From assembly GCA_048500275.1 (NCBI GenBank), contig JASNYI010000001.1, forward strand, positions 868,001 through 932,000: 64,000 bases of DNA, given 5' to 3'. Position numbers and translations under genes: made by a program. Source of the stretch: UBA5066 sp048500275 (GTDB lineage Bacteria > Acidobacteriota > Thermoanaerobaculia > UBA5066). The notes beneath the pieces were generated by a model. That model was not told the origin of the DNA and made no database searches. It saw only the letters and a program-made list of their open reading frames with translations. Numbering within the stretch: the first letter of the stretch is position 1; every line of letters starts with the position of its first letter. Shown here in pieces: positions 18,204 to 30,185 of this stretch.

Positions 18204-18619
18204 CCTTCGCCGACCTCCCGACCCTCAACGCCCTCCTCAACGCCACGGCCGCGACGCTCCTCGTCGCCGGCTTCTTCCTGATCCGCTCCGGGAGGCGCGA
18301 CGCGCACCGCCGCGCGATGACGGCCGCCTTCGCCTGCTCGGTCCTCTTCCTCGCCTCCTACCTCGTCTACCACTTCGAGGTCGGCAGCGTGCGATTCCAG
18401 GGGACCGGCACCGTCCGGACGGTCTACCTCTCGATCCTCCTCACGCACACGGTCCTCGCGACGGCCGTCCCGTTCCTCGCCGTCGCCACCCTCTTCCTCG
18501 CGCGCAAGGAGCGCTTCGACGCCCACCGCAGGCTCGCGCGCGTCACGCTCCCGATCTGGCTCTACGTCTCCGTCACGGGCGTCGTCATCTACCTGATGCT
18601 CTACCGCATGGGTTTCTGA
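18200..18619 (+). CDS. DUF420 membrane protein
   Basis: 139 residues, four membrane helices with conserved histidines in DAHRRAM, YLVYHFEVG, LTHTVLA and DAHRRLAR. DUF420 proteins occur beside cytochrome oxidase and SCO genes and are thought to help oxidase assembly. GTG start overlaps the SCO stop. This is the last gene of the operon that began at 13058; the next gene is convergent 16 nt downstream. Confidence 0.9.
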   Translation: MTFADLPTLNALLNATAATLLVAGFFLIRSGRRDAHRRAMTAAFACSVLFLASYLVYHFEVGSVRFQGTGTVRTVYLSILLTHTVLATAVPFLAVATLFLARKERFDAHRRLARVTLPIWLYVSVTGVVIYLMLYRMGF

Positions 18620-18635
18620 CCCTGCGGGGGCCGGC

Positions 18636-20036
18636 TCACCTCTCCGTCGCCGCCTCCCGGACGACGCGCGTCACCGTCTCCACTCCCTCGACGAACCAGT
18701 CGGCCCGAATCCTCTCGTTGCGGGCGTGGATTCCCGCCAGGTCGTAGTAGTTCGCCCGGAACGGAAACGCCCCGTACGCGCGGATCCCGCGCGAGCGGAA
18801 GACCCGGTTCTCCGACAACCCGGGGCCCAGGACCGGGCCGACGACGGCGCCCGGGAAGCGACGCTCGAGGACTCCCTTCAGGACCGCGTAGAGCCCCTCC
18901 TCGGCCGAGGCCGCCTCGCCTTTCGCGGACAGGAGCACCGTGACCTTCACGCGCGGGTCGTCGATCGCCTTCACGGCGTCGGCGAGGAACGCGTCCGTAC
19001 CCGTCGACGGCAGGAGGCGCACGTCCACCTCGGCCCAGGCCTTGCGCGGATGCGCGTTCACGGCGTCGCTGTCGGTCCCGAGCCGCGTGACCGAGATGGT
19101 GTCGGAGAGGAGCAGCCTCTGCCACGGCGCGACACGCCTCCTCACCTCTTCCGGGTCCCGCGCCGCGTCGGCGGCGATCCGGCGAAGCGCCGAGGCCTCG
19201 GCGGGCAGGCGGACCCGTGCGAGCGCCGCGAGCTGCCTCTGGGGAACCGGCTCGACACGGACGGGCCGGTGCATGGCCGCGAGCCTCGAGGCGGCCCGCG
19301 CGACCCTGGCCGCGGGCCCCGCGTCGTCGGCCGCGGCGGCGTGTCCGCCGGCGCCGGCCGCCTCGAGGCGCAGCCAGAGGGCCCCCTTCTGCTGCACCTC
19401 GATCCCGAACCACCGCGCCCGGTCGACGATCGTCTCCACGTCGCCCCCCTCGCCGAGCGCCTCGCCCACTCCCGCGAGCCAGCCGGGACGCTTCTCCACG
19501 ACGGCCGCCACGCCGAGCCGCCCGCCCGTCTCCTCGTCGGCGGTGGCGAGGAAGACGACGTCGCGCCGGAGCCGCGCGCGAGATCTCCTCAGCGCGAGGA
19601 AGGCCTCCAGCTGCGCGATCCCGAGCCCCTTCGTGTCCATCGTCCCGCGGCCGACGAGGACGTTTTCCCTTACGAGCTCCGCGGCGAACGGGGGGCGCTC
19701 CCACCCGGCCGCGGGAGCGGGCACGACGTCGATGTGGTGGTGAAGGAGGAGGCCCGGTTCCTTCCCGCTCCCCCGCAGGCGCGCGTAGAGGTTCGCCCGC
19801 CCCGGCTCCGGCTCGAAGACCTCGGCCTCGATCCCCTCGCGCCCGAGAAGGTCCTTCAGGTAGAGCGCACCCCGGATCTCGTTCCCGGGCGGGTTGGACG
19901 TGTCGAGGCGCAGGTAGGCCCGCAGCCGTTCGACGGCAGGAGGCCAGGAACCGGCCCCCCCCGCGGCTTCGGTGGACACGAGGGCGAGACCCGCCGCCGT
20001 GAGGAGGACGAGGATCGGGGCGCGGGTTCTCACCAT
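18636..20036 (-). CDS. Secreted M20-family metallopeptidase
   Basis: 466 residues with an N-terminal signal peptide (MVRTRAPILVLLTAAGLALVS...). M20 zinc motifs: LLLHHHIDVVP, VGRGTMDTKG, ATADEETGG and GIHARNER near the C-terminus. Dimerisation domain present. Length and motifs match the larger exported M20 group (carboxypeptidase/PepV-like). The last ligand region PGLSENRVFRSRGI is also conserved. It is divergent from prmC (32-nt gap) and convergent with the DUF420 gene. Peptide substrate unknown. Confidence 0.92.
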   Translation of the reverse strand: MVRTRAPILVLLTAAGLALVSTEAAGGAGSWPPAVERLRAYLRLDTSNPPGNEIRGALYLKDLLGREGIEAEVFEPEPGRANLYARLRGSGKEPGLLLHHHIDVVPAPAAGWERPPFAAELVRENVLVGRGTMDTKGLGIAQLEAFLALRRSRARLRRDVVFLATADEETGGRLGVAAVVEKRPGWLAGVGEALGEGGDVETIVDRARWFGIEVQQKGALWLRLEAAGAGGHAAAADDAGPAARVARAASRLAAMHRPVRVEPVPQRQLAALARVRLPAEASALRRIAADAARDPEEVRRRVAPWQRLLLSDTISVTRLGTDSDAVNAHPRKAWAEVDVRLLPSTGTDAFLADAVKAIDDPRVKVTVLLSAKGEAASAEEGLYAVLKGVLERRFPGAVVGPVLGPGLSENRVFRSRGIRAYGAFPFRANYYDLAGIHARNERIRADWFVEGVETVTRVVREAATER

Positions 20037-20068
20037 TCTGCGAGCTTAACGAATGGCAAGATCCGCGC

Positions 20069-20944
20069 GTGCCGACCTGGGCCGACCTCCTCGCCGAAGG
20101 GCGCTCCCTTCTCGTCTCCCCTTCCGTGGCCCCGTTCGAGGCCGAGGAGCTCCTCGCCTCTGCGGCGGGGAGGCCCCGCGCCTGGTTCCACGCCCGGCGG
20201 CGCGAGGAGGCCGGGGCGGACGACACCGCCCGGTTCCGCGCTCTCGTCGCCCGCCGGGCCGCGGGCGAGCCGCTCCAGTACCTCCTCGGAGAGTGGGAGT
20301 TCCTCGGCCGGACGTTCCGCGTCGACCCGCGTGCCCTCATCCCGCGGGGGGAGACGGAGGCGATCGTCGAGATGGCGCACGCCGCAGCCCCGGAGGCCCG
20401 CTCGATCCTCGACGCCGGCACCGGGAGCGGCATCCTCGCCGTGTCTCTCGCCCTCGAGAGGCCGGAGTCCCGCGTCGTCGCCGTCGACCGCTCCGAGGGG
20501 GCGCTCGCCCTCGCGCGCGCCAACGCCGCGCTCCACGGCGTCTCGGCGCGCGTCGCCTTCGTCGCGTCCGACTGGCTCTCGGCCCTTTCGCCGCGCCCGC
20601 TCTTCGACCTCGCCGTCGCGAACCCCCCGTACGTCCCGCGCGTCGACGCGCCGCACGTCGAGAAGACCGTCTCCGACCACGAGCCGCACCTCGCCCTCTT
20701 CGGCGGCGACGACGGCCTCGACGCCGTCCGCGTCCTCCTCGCCGAGCTCCCGGCGCGCCTCCTTCCGGGGGCCCCGTTCCTCTTCGAGATCGGCTACGGG
20801 CAGGCCCGCGAGGTGAGCGGCCTCGTCGAGGCGTCGCCCCACTTCACCCTCGAGGACCTGCGACTCGACGCGGCCGGGATCCCGCGCACCGTCGTCGCCC
20901 GGCGGCGCCGGCAGGACGCCGGCGCCCCGCCCTCCGCGTACTAA
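20069..20944 (+). CDS. prmC: Release factor glutamine N5-methyltransferase
   Basis: 291 residues from a GTG. SAM-dependent methyltransferase with N-terminal helical domain, LDAGTGSGILA SAM loop (115-124), the family motif IPRGETE (91-97) and catalytic NPPY (185-188). It methylates the GGQ glutamine of RF1 and RF2; RF1 (prfA) is encoded at 7003-8085. murA follows after 12 nt. Confidence 0.95.
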   Translation: MPTWADLLAEGRSLLVSPSVAPFEAEELLASAAGRPRAWFHARRREEAGADDTARFRALVARRAAGEPLQYLLGEWEFLGRTFRVDPRALIPRGETEAIVEMAHAAAPEARSILDAGTGSGILAVSLALERPESRVVAVDRSEGALALARANAALHGVSARVAFVASDWLSALSPRPLFDLAVANPPYVPRVDAPHVEKTVSDHEPHLALFGGDDGLDAVRVLLAELPARLLPGAPFLFEIGYGQAREVSGLVEASPHFTLEDLRLDAAGIPRTVVARRRRQDAGAPPSAY

Positions 20945-20956
20945 ACTCCGCCCGCT

Positions 20957-22236
<1,280 letters not shown>

Positions 22237-22240
<4 letters not shown>

Positions 22241-24666
22241 CCGCCGTGCGGCGCGGGGCCTCGCGCGCGGCGCTGGCCGCCGCCGCGCTCCTCGCCCTCG
22301 CGGCGGCGCCGGCGGGGGCTTCGACCCCGGCGTCCCTTCCCGCGGCGCAGGTCGCGGGGGCGGCGGCCGCGGCCCCCGACGCCCTGCGGGCCCTCGAGAG
22401 AGAAGCCGCCGCGGCGGCCCGCGCCGAGGACTGGACGCGTGTCCTCGCCCTACTCCGCGAGGTCCACCGCGCCGCCCCGGCGCGCTACGCCGACGGCCGC
22501 TTCGACTTCCTCGCCGCGCGCGCCCTCGCCGGCCTCGGCCGCGTCGACGAGGCCCTCGTCCGTTTCGAGCGCTACGTCTCGGCCGGCGACCTCTTCGACG
22601 TCCCGGCGCGCCTCGCGGCGGCCCGCCTCCGCTTCCATGCGGGAGACGGCTCCGGCGCCCTCGACCTCCTCTTCCCGCTCCTCCAGCGGAAGGACGGGCC
22701 CGTCGCGCGCCGCGCCCAGCGCACCGCCCTCGACGCCCTCGAGACCCGGCACGACGACGTGGCCCTCGCGCGCCTCGTCGCGGCCCGCCCCCAGACGCCA
22801 GCGCGCGAGCGGCGCCGCCTCCAGGCGCTGCGCGCAGACGCCCTCGAGCGGCAGGGCGCCGTCGAGGAGGCCGAGGGGCTCCGGCTCGCCCTCCTCTCCG
22901 AGGGGCGGCGCGACGACGCCGCCGCGGCCCTTCTCGCGCAGAAGCTGCGCGGGAGGGAGCCGGGGGACCTCCGCGACGAGGTCCTCCGCCTCCTCGTCGA
23001 TACCGCCCGCTCCCAGCGCGACCTCGAGCTCGCCGAGCGCCTCGCCGCCGAGCGCGAGAGGCGCGCGCTCCTCCGAAGCGACGCCGCCGAGACCGCCGTC
23101 GCCCGCTTCGAGCTCGCCCGTCTGCGCGGCTCCAGAGGCCGTTTCGTCGAGGCCCGGAGCGGGTTCGAGATCCTCCTCGCGTCGCTCCCGAAGGCCCACC
23201 GCGCGCCGCGCGCGAAGGACGACGCCGGCTACGGCACCGCGGCCTTCGCCGGGCGCGTCCGCTTCAACCTCGGGGCGATGAAGGAGAAGCTCGGCGACCT
23301 CGACGGCGCCGTGGCCGAGTTTCGCCGGATCGAGGCGGACGGCGCCGGCCCGGCCGGGCTCGCCGTCCTCCAGCGGGCGCGCCTCGAGATCCGGAGGGGC
23401 CGGCTCGACCGGGCCGAGCAGCTCCTGCTCCGGCCGCGGCTCGCCAGTGAGCCGGGACGCATCGAGGCCCTCCTCCTCCTCGTCGAGCGGCGGGCCCAGG
23501 CCGGCGACGGCCCGGGCGCGGCGCGCGCCCTCGCTCCGGTGGAGGCGCTCGCGAAGTCCCGAAAGCTCCCCGAGCCGTGGGCCTCCGAGCTCCCCTTCTG
23601 GAGGGGCCTCGTCGCCCACACGAAGGACCGGCCGGCCGAGGCTCTCGCAGAGTGGGCCTCCATCCTCGCCTCCGTCCCCGGGTCGTTCGCGGCCGAGCAG
23701 GCCTCGGCGCGCATCGCGACGCTCCCGGCCCCGGTTCTCGACCGCTTCGTCTCCGCCTCCCGCACCGAGGGCCAGCGCCTCCTCGCCGCGGGGAGCACCG
23801 CGGCCGCGAAGAGACGTCTCCTTCCCGCCGCGCTCCTCGGCGACGCCGAAGCCCTCGACGCGCTGAAGGTCGCCTACTCCCGCCTCCCGGGCTACGCCGA
23901 GATCCTCCTCGCGCCCGAGCTCCCCGACGAATCGCTCCCCGACCTCTGCGGCGACGCCGCGGCCTGCCGGCTCCTGCAGCTCGGGCTCCCCCAGGACGCC
24001 GAGCCGATCGTCCGCGAGACCCGGCGCCTGGGCTCGATCCTCGGGGCCCTCGTCGCCGCGCGGCTCGCCGAGGACGCCGACGCCGGCCCCGCGGCGCTCG
24101 AGGCCGCAGAGGCGCTCTCGCGGAAGGTCCCGCGCGACTTCGTCCTCGAGCTCGCCCCGCGCACCGTCCTGCGCGGCCTCTCGCCCCGCCCCTTCGACCG
24201 CCTCGTCGCCCAGGCCGCCGCCGAGCTCGGCGTCCCCCGCGACCTCCTCTACGGCGTCATGCGCCAGGAGAGCCGCTTCGACCGCGAGGCCGCGTCCCCG
24301 GCCGCCGCGCGCGGCCTCATGCAGCTCACGCTCCCCGCCGCCGGGGAGGCGGCACGCGAGCTGAACGAGGAGCCGCCCGCCTACGCCGAGCTCTACGACC
24401 CGGCCCGTTCCATCCGCCTCGGCGCGCGGACCCTGCGCTCCCTCCTCGACCGCTTCGGCGGCGACGCCGCCCTCGCCGCCTCCGGCTACAACGCCGGCGC
24501 CGGGCAGACGGTCCTCTGGAGCGGCGGGAGCGACCGGCCGGCCGAGGCGCTCCTCGCCGCGATCAGCTACGCCGAGACGCGCACCTACGTGAGGCGCGTC
24601 CTCGCGAACCGGCGAGCCTACCGGCTCGCGCTGCCCGGGGACGAGGCGATCGGCGGGCGGCGGTAG
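22237..24666 (+). CDS. Soluble lytic murein transglycosylase (Slt70-like)
   Basis: 809 residues. Signal peptide (AALAAAALLALAAAPAGA), then about 600 residues of alpha-helical, TPR-like repeats forming the U/L superhelix, then the SLT domain (about 655-800). Catalytic E678 lies in YGVMRQESRFD, followed by AARGLMQLT and SGYNAGAGQ. It cleaves glycan strands of peptidoglycan in the periplasm giving 1,6-anhydromuropeptides. GTG start overlaps the murA stop; a second GTG nine bases on is possible. Its 3' end overlaps the convergent SurA-like gene by 49 nt. Confidence 0.93.
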
Positions 24667-25322
24667 ACGAGGATCCGGGTCTTCTCCCGGAGCCCCTGCG
24701 TCCACCTCTCCACCTCCTCGTTCAGGAGGCGTTCCCGCATCAGCTCGCGGACCTGGTCCTGTACCTCGGGGAAGGGGGGAAGCGGGCCTGCGCCGCGCAG
24801 CTCGGCCTCCTGCCGGAAGGGTCCGTCGTAGAACTCGCGGAGCCCCTCCTCCGTCAGGCGGATCGTCGGGAGGAGCCGTTCGCGCGCGTAGCTCTCGAGG
24901 GCGATCCCGCGGCGGATCCACCGCTTCACCTCGGCCCTGCTCGTCCGCGCCCGCTCGAGCGCGCGGTCGAACGGCTCGCCCGTCCCCGCCTCGTACCGCG
25001 CCGCGACCTCGTCGAGCCGCGCGTCCACCTCGGCCGGGTCGGGCTCGAGGCCCGTCAGCAGGCGCAGCTCCTTCTCCCGGAGGATCTCGACGACCCGGAG
25101 GTCGAGGAGGCGGTCGCGGTAGGCCAGCTCCGTCTCCCCCTCGCGCCGCGGCAGGAACCCGATCGCCGCGAGGCGCGACACCTCCCCCTCCAGGACGATC
25201 TCGTCTCCGACGACGGCCGCGATCCGGTCGATCGTCACCGCCGGCCCGGTCGTGGCCGGGGGCTCCTGCGCCGCGCTCCCCGTCGACAGCGCCAGGAGGA
25301 GGACCGTGCCGAGGAGCCGCAT
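24618..25322 (-). CDS. SurA N-terminal-domain-like periplasmic protein
   Basis: 234 residues with a signal peptide (MRLLGTVLLLALSTGSAAQ). The segment IDRIAAVVGDEIVLEGEV...DRLLDLRVVEILREKEL is the hallmark of the SurA/PpiD chaperone N-domain, and the C-terminal helix (PEVQDQVRELMRERLLNEEVERW) is the matching swapped helix. No parvulin PPIase domain is present, so it would be a chaperone-only member acting on outer-membrane or secreted proteins. Shares 49 nt with the end of the transglycosylase gene and is divergent from rsmI. Confidence 0.85.
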   Translation of the reverse strand: MRLLGTVLLLALSTGSAAQEPPATTGPAVTIDRIAAVVGDEIVLEGEVSRLAAIGFLPRREGETELAYRDRLLDLRVVEILREKELRLLTGLEPDPAEVDARLDEVAARYEAGTGEPFDRALERARTSRAEVKRWIRRGIALESYARERLLPTIRLTEEGLREFYDGPFRQEAELRGAGPLPPFPEVQDQVRELMRERLLNEEVERWTQGLREKTRILVYRRPPIASSPGSASR

Positions 25323-25438
25323 CGGACCGATCCTACGCGATCGCGCCGGCGGCGGGCGACGGGGCGGCGGCGAGACGTCTTCGTTTCCCGTCCCACGCCG
25401 TTCCCGGCGGTCGCGTCCCGCGCTGGTAGCATCGCGCG

Positions 25439-26238
25439 GTGACCTCTCCCAGCGGCGCCGCCGGGCGGCTTCTCGTCGTCGCCACGCCCATCGGCAATCT
25501 CGAGGACCTCTCCCCGCGCGCCCTCGCCGCCCTCCGCGACGCGGCGCTCGTCCTCTGCGAGGACACCCGCCGCACCGGCAACCTCTTCGCGCGCCACGGG
25601 CTCACGACGCCGCGCGTCTCGTGCCACGAGCACAACGAGTTCCGGCGCATCCCCGAGGTGCTCGAGAGGCTCGCCGCCGGCGAGACGCTCGCCCTCGTCT
25701 CCGACGCCGGCACTCCCGGCGTCTCCGACCCCGGTCGCCTCCTCGCGGCGGCCGTGGCCGAGGCGGGGTATCGCGTCGAGCCCGTCGCCGGCCCTTCCGC
25801 CGTCGCGGCGATCCTCTCCGTCTCGGGCTTTCCGGCGATCCCCTTCTCCTTCCTCGGCTTCCCGCCGTCCCGCCACGGCGAGCGCGCCCGCTGGTACGCC
25901 CGGTTCGCGGCGCGTGACGAGACGCGCATCCTCTTCGAGTCCCCCTTCCGCGTCGTCGCCTCGCTCGAGGAGATGGCGCGCGCCTGGGGCGACCCTCGGG
26001 TCTGCCTCGGGCGCGAGCTGACGAAGCTCCACGAGGAGGTCCTCCGCGGCACGGCGTCGGCCGTCGCGGCGCTCCTCGGCAAGCGCCCCGGCATCAAGGG
26101 CGAGATCGCCGTCGCGGCCGCGCCGTCGACTCCGTCGGCCCTTTCGGAAGAGGAGGCCCCACGGTCCCTCCCCGGGGGGGACGGCGCCCCTTCCTGCGAC
26201 GGCGCGCCTTCCCCCGGCGACGAGCCCGACACCCTCGA

Positions 26239-26242
<4 letters not shown>
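25439..26242 (+). CDS. rsmI: 16S rRNA (cytidine1402-2'-O)-methyltransferase
   Basis: 267 residues from a GTG. Tetrapyrrole-methylase fold with the diagnostic VATPIGNLEDLSPRAL at the N-terminus, CEDTRRTGNL, the SAM loop LVSDAGTPGVSDPG, and PSAVAAILSVSGFP. It 2'-O-methylates C1402 of 16S rRNA in the decoding centre. The C-terminal 35 residues are an acidic, Pro/Ser-rich tail not usual for the family. The ABC ATPase gene overlaps its stop (ATGA). Confidence 0.95.
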
Positions 26243-27318
<1,076 letters not shown>

Positions 27319-27333
27319 GCCCGGGCCCGAACG

Positions 27334-28152
27334 ATGTCCGCCCTCGCCCTCGCGCGCCCCTACCTCGCCTTCGCGAGGACCTCGTTCCTGAACATCCTCG
27401 CCTACCGCGCGCGCTACTTCGTCGGCATCCTGACCTACTTCTTCAACGCCACCGTCTGGTACTTCATCTGGCGCGCCCTCTTCCACGAGAGGGGCGACGG
27501 CGGCACGCTCGGCGGGTTCACGTTCCCGCAGATGCTCACCTACGTCGCGACGGGCTGGGCGCTGCGCAGCTTCTACTTCAACGAGATCGACCGCGAGCTC
27601 GCGAGCCAGGTCCGCGAGGGGCGGCTCGCCATGACGCTCATCAAGCCGGTCGACGTCCAGGCGATGACCCTCTCGCAGGCCTTCGGCGAGAGCGCCTTCC
27701 GCCTCGTCCTCTTCTCGCTCCCCATCGGCCTCCTCCTCGGCTTCGTCTACCCGCTCCTGCCGCCCGCCTCGCCCGCGGCCCTCGCGCTCTTCCTCCTCTC
27801 GGGGGTCCTCTCGGCGGCCCTCGTCGGCGCCATCAACTTCCTCGTCGGCCTCGTCGCCATACGCACCACGTCGATCCTCGGCGTCCTGCGCGCGAAGTAC
27901 CTCGTCCTCGAGGTCCTCTCGGGCCTCCTCGTGCCGGTGGCGTTCTTCCCCGAGCCCGCCCGGAAGGTCCTCGTCTGGCTCCCCTTCCTCCACATGAACG
28001 ACACGCCGGGGCGCATCTGGCTCGGCCTCGCCACCGGCGCCGACGCCGCGCGCGCCCTCGCCCTGCAGGCCGGGTGGACGCTCCTCCTCCTCCTCCTCGG
28101 CCGGCTCCTCTGGAAGGCGACGGCGCGGCGCATCGAGGTCCACGGGGGCTGA
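27334..28152 (+). CDS. ABC-2 family permease (COG4587-like)
   Basis: 272 residues with six predicted membrane helices (for example GILTYFFNATVWYFIWRALF and VLLWLPFLHMNDTPGRIWLG-type segments). The pattern LAMTLIKPVDVQAMTLSQAFGES matches the first permease of COG4586/4587/3694 exporters. ATG start 15 nt after the ATPase stop; the second permease starts 2 nt after this stop. Confidence 0.88.
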   Translation: MSALALARPYLAFARTSFLNILAYRARYFVGILTYFFNATVWYFIWRALFHERGDGGTLGGFTFPQMLTYVATGWALRSFYFNEIDRELASQVREGRLAMTLIKPVDVQAMTLSQAFGESAFRLVLFSLPIGLLLGFVYPLLPPASPAALALFLLSGVLSAALVGAINFLVGLVAIRTTSILGVLRAKYLVLEVLSGLLVPVAFFPEPARKVLVWLPFLHMNDTPGRIWLGLATGADAARALALQAGWTLLLLLLGRLLWKATARRIEVHGG

Positions 28153-28154
28153 CG

Positions 28155-28952
28155 GTGCGCGGCGTCCGGTTCCACGCGCGGCTCCTCGCGCTCTACTTCG
28201 CCCAGTACGTCAAGGCGCGTCTCGCCTACCGGGCCGACTTCGCGACGGCCGTCCTCGCGTCGTTCCTCGGGACGGCGGCGTCGTTCTCCGTCGTCCTCCT
28301 CCTCTTCTCCCGCTTCCCCCACCTGGCCGGCTGGAGCTTCCCCGAGATCGTCTTCCTCTACGGCTTCTCGCTCCTCCCGTACGGCCTCTTCTCGGTCCTC
28401 TCGCTCAACCTCTACGAGTTCGCCGACCGCTACCTCGTCGAGGGGCGCTTCGACCGGATCCTCCTCCGGCCCGTCTCGCCGCTCTTCCAGATCCTCTTCG
28501 AGAGCTTCCGGCTCGAGTCGCTCCAGGAGGTCGTCACCGGCACGGTCGCCATCGCCTGGGCCGTCTCGCGCCTCCCGGACCTCTCCCCTCTCGGCCTCGC
28601 GCTCCTGCCGCTCTGGGCCGTCTTCGGGGCGGTCATCTACCTCTCGGTCTTCGGGATCCTCACGGCCTCCAGCTTCTGGATCGAGGACCGGGTCGGCCTC
28701 GCGCCGCCGGTCTTCAACCTCGTCGCCTTCGGGCGGTACCCGATCACCATCTACGACCTGAAGGTGAAGGTGCTCCTCTCCACCGTCGTGCCGTTCGCCT
28801 TCGCCTCGTTCTACCCGACGGCCCTCGCCCTCCGGAAGGCCGAGTTCACGCCGTTCTTCTGGGCCGTCCCCGCCGTCGCCCTCCTCTTCGCTCTCCTCAC
28901 GCGCGCCCTCTGGCGCCGCGGTATCGCGAAGTACGGGTCGACCGGGAGCTAG
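28155..28952 (+). CDS. ABC-2 family permease (COG3694-like)
   Basis: 265 residues from a GTG. Six predicted helices; the motif RYLVEGRFDRILLRPVSPLFQIL corresponds to the LIKPVD segment of the partner permease and identifies the second permease of this exporter type. Its TAG stop (28950-28952) shares its last base with the first base of a palindrome, so this is also the end of the transcription unit beginning at rsmI. Confidence 0.88.
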   Translation: MRGVRFHARLLALYFAQYVKARLAYRADFATAVLASFLGTAASFSVVLLLFSRFPHLAGWSFPEIVFLYGFSLLPYGLFSVLSLNLYEFADRYLVEGRFDRILLRPVSPLFQILFESFRLESLQEVVTGTVAIAWAVSRLPDLSPLGLALLPLWAVFGAVIYLSVFGILTASSFWIEDRVGLAPPVFNLVAFGRYPITIYDLKVKVLLSTVVPFAFASFYPTALALRKAEFTPFFWAVPAVALLFALLTRALWRRGIAKYGSTGS

Positions 28953-28981
28953 GGGTCAGGTCTTGATCAAGACCTGACCCC
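28952..28981. repeat. REP-like 30-bp perfect palindrome
   Basis: Arms of 15 nt (ggggtcaggtcttga) with no loop. It begins at the last base of the permease stop codon and ends 9 nt before the ferritin stop, between two convergent genes, where it could act as a bidirectional terminator. It is the short form of the element at 34162. Confidence 0.88.
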
Positions 28982-28990
28982 GTCCGAGAC

Positions 28991-29482
28991 CTACGCCGTT
29001 CGCTTGCCGTACTCCTTGTCGAGGTAGAGGACGGAGCCGGGGCGGTCGGCGACGAGGTTGATCTTGTCGACGATCTCGGAGACCCGCGCCTCCTCCTCGA
29101 CCTGCTCGTTCACGAACCACTGCAGGAAGACCTGCGTCGCGGTGTCGTTCTCGGCCGCGGCGAGGTGGTAGAGCCGGTGGATGCGGGCCGTCACGTCCTT
29201 CTCGTGGGCGAGCGTCGCCTGGAAGACCTCGAGCGGCGTGCCGAAGCTCGTGGCCGGCGCCTTGGCGTCCTTCCAGCCGACCGAGGCCCCGCGCATGAGC
29301 ATGTAGTCGACGAGCTTGAGCGCGTGGGCCAGCTCCTCCTGGAACTGGATCCGCATCCACTTCGCGAAACCCTTGTAGGCCTTCGACTCGAGGTCCGCCG
29401 ACATGGCGAGGTAGAGGTAGGCGGCGCCGATCTCGGCGGACACGTGTTCGTCGAGGGCGGCCTTCAGCTTTTCAGGAATCAT
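28991..29482 (-). CDS. ftnA: Ferritin (FtnA-type)
   Basis: 163 residues, a four-helix-bundle non-heme ferritin. Ferroxidase-centre residues line up with E. coli FtnA numbering: E17, Y24, E50, H53, E94, Q127, E129/E130. It oxidises and stores iron in a 24-mer cage. ATG start preceded by GGGAGAG. A monocistronic unit ended by the palindrome at 28952-28981. Confidence 0.94.
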   Translation of the reverse strand: MIPEKLKAALDEHVSAEIGAAYLYLAMSADLESKAYKGFAKWMRIQFQEELAHALKLVDYMLMRGASVGWKDAKAPATSFGTPLEVFQATLAHEKDVTARIHRLYHLAAAENDTATQVFLQWFVNEQVEEEARVSEIVDKINLVADRPGSVLYLDKEYGKRTA

Positions 29483-29607
29483 GCTTCTCTCCCGGCCCCG
29501 CGCCGTCGGGAGCGAGGCATCCAGATGTTATCCGACGGCCGGACCGCGACGGACGTCGTGGCCCGGCCGATTCCGGAGGGGACTCCGGGGGTGGTCGCGC
29601 GGTCCGG

Positions 29608-30120
29608 TCAGGTCGCGGAGCGGTCTTCCAGGGCCAGCCCCGGGTCGCTCGCGAGCATCGCCACGAGGGCCGGCCACGACACGTCGGGCTGCTCGACGAA
29701 CGCGTTGAGGAAGATCGCCGCGTCGCGCGCGCCGTACTTGCCCGCGAGGTCGGCGACGGCCTTCCGGAGGAGGGCTTCCGCCGGCTCGGCGACCGGCCCG
29801 TCGGCCGTCAGGCTGGGCCCCTCGTGCGGCAGGTCGAGCGCCGCGAGGAAGCTCTCGATCATCTCCTCCCTCGTCCGGGTCAGCCCGGCCGAGAGGACGA
29901 AGAGCGCGAGGTCTTCCGCGCGCTTGTCGCGCAGGGTCTTTCGCACGTACCCCTTGCGGACGTCCTCGTGGAGGCGCTCGAAGCGCTTCAGGGGCACGCG
30001 CTGGAGCGTCAGGACGCTCCCGGCGATCTTGTCGGGGATCTCGTCGTCCTCGCAGGCGGCCAGGACGAGGGCGTCGACTTCGGGGCTCGAAAGGAGGCGG
30101 AAGATCTCGTACGGCTTCAT
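29608..30120 (-). CDS. Hypothetical protein, helical, 170 residues
   Basis: No family recognised. The product is acidic and rich in predicted helix, with no signal peptide or membrane segment and no cysteine pair. Codon use follows the neighbours and the frame is intact from ATG, which supports a real gene. It is divergent from the SNF2 helicase gene (65-nt gap), so the two may share a control region. I cannot offer a function. Confidence 0.6.
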   Translation of the reverse strand: MKPYEIFRLLSSPEVDALVLAACEDDEIPDKIAGSVLTLQRVPLKRFERLHEDVRKGYVRKTLRDKRAEDLALFVLSAGLTRTREEMIESFLAALDLPHEGPSLTADGPVAEPAEALLRKAVADLAGKYGARDAAIFLNAFVEQPDVSWPALVAMLASDPGLALEDRSAT

Positions 30121-30185
30121 CGTTGCAGGGTCGGAGGATAGCGCGAAGCGATCCTTCCCCGCCGGCCCGACGGAAATGAGTGAGA

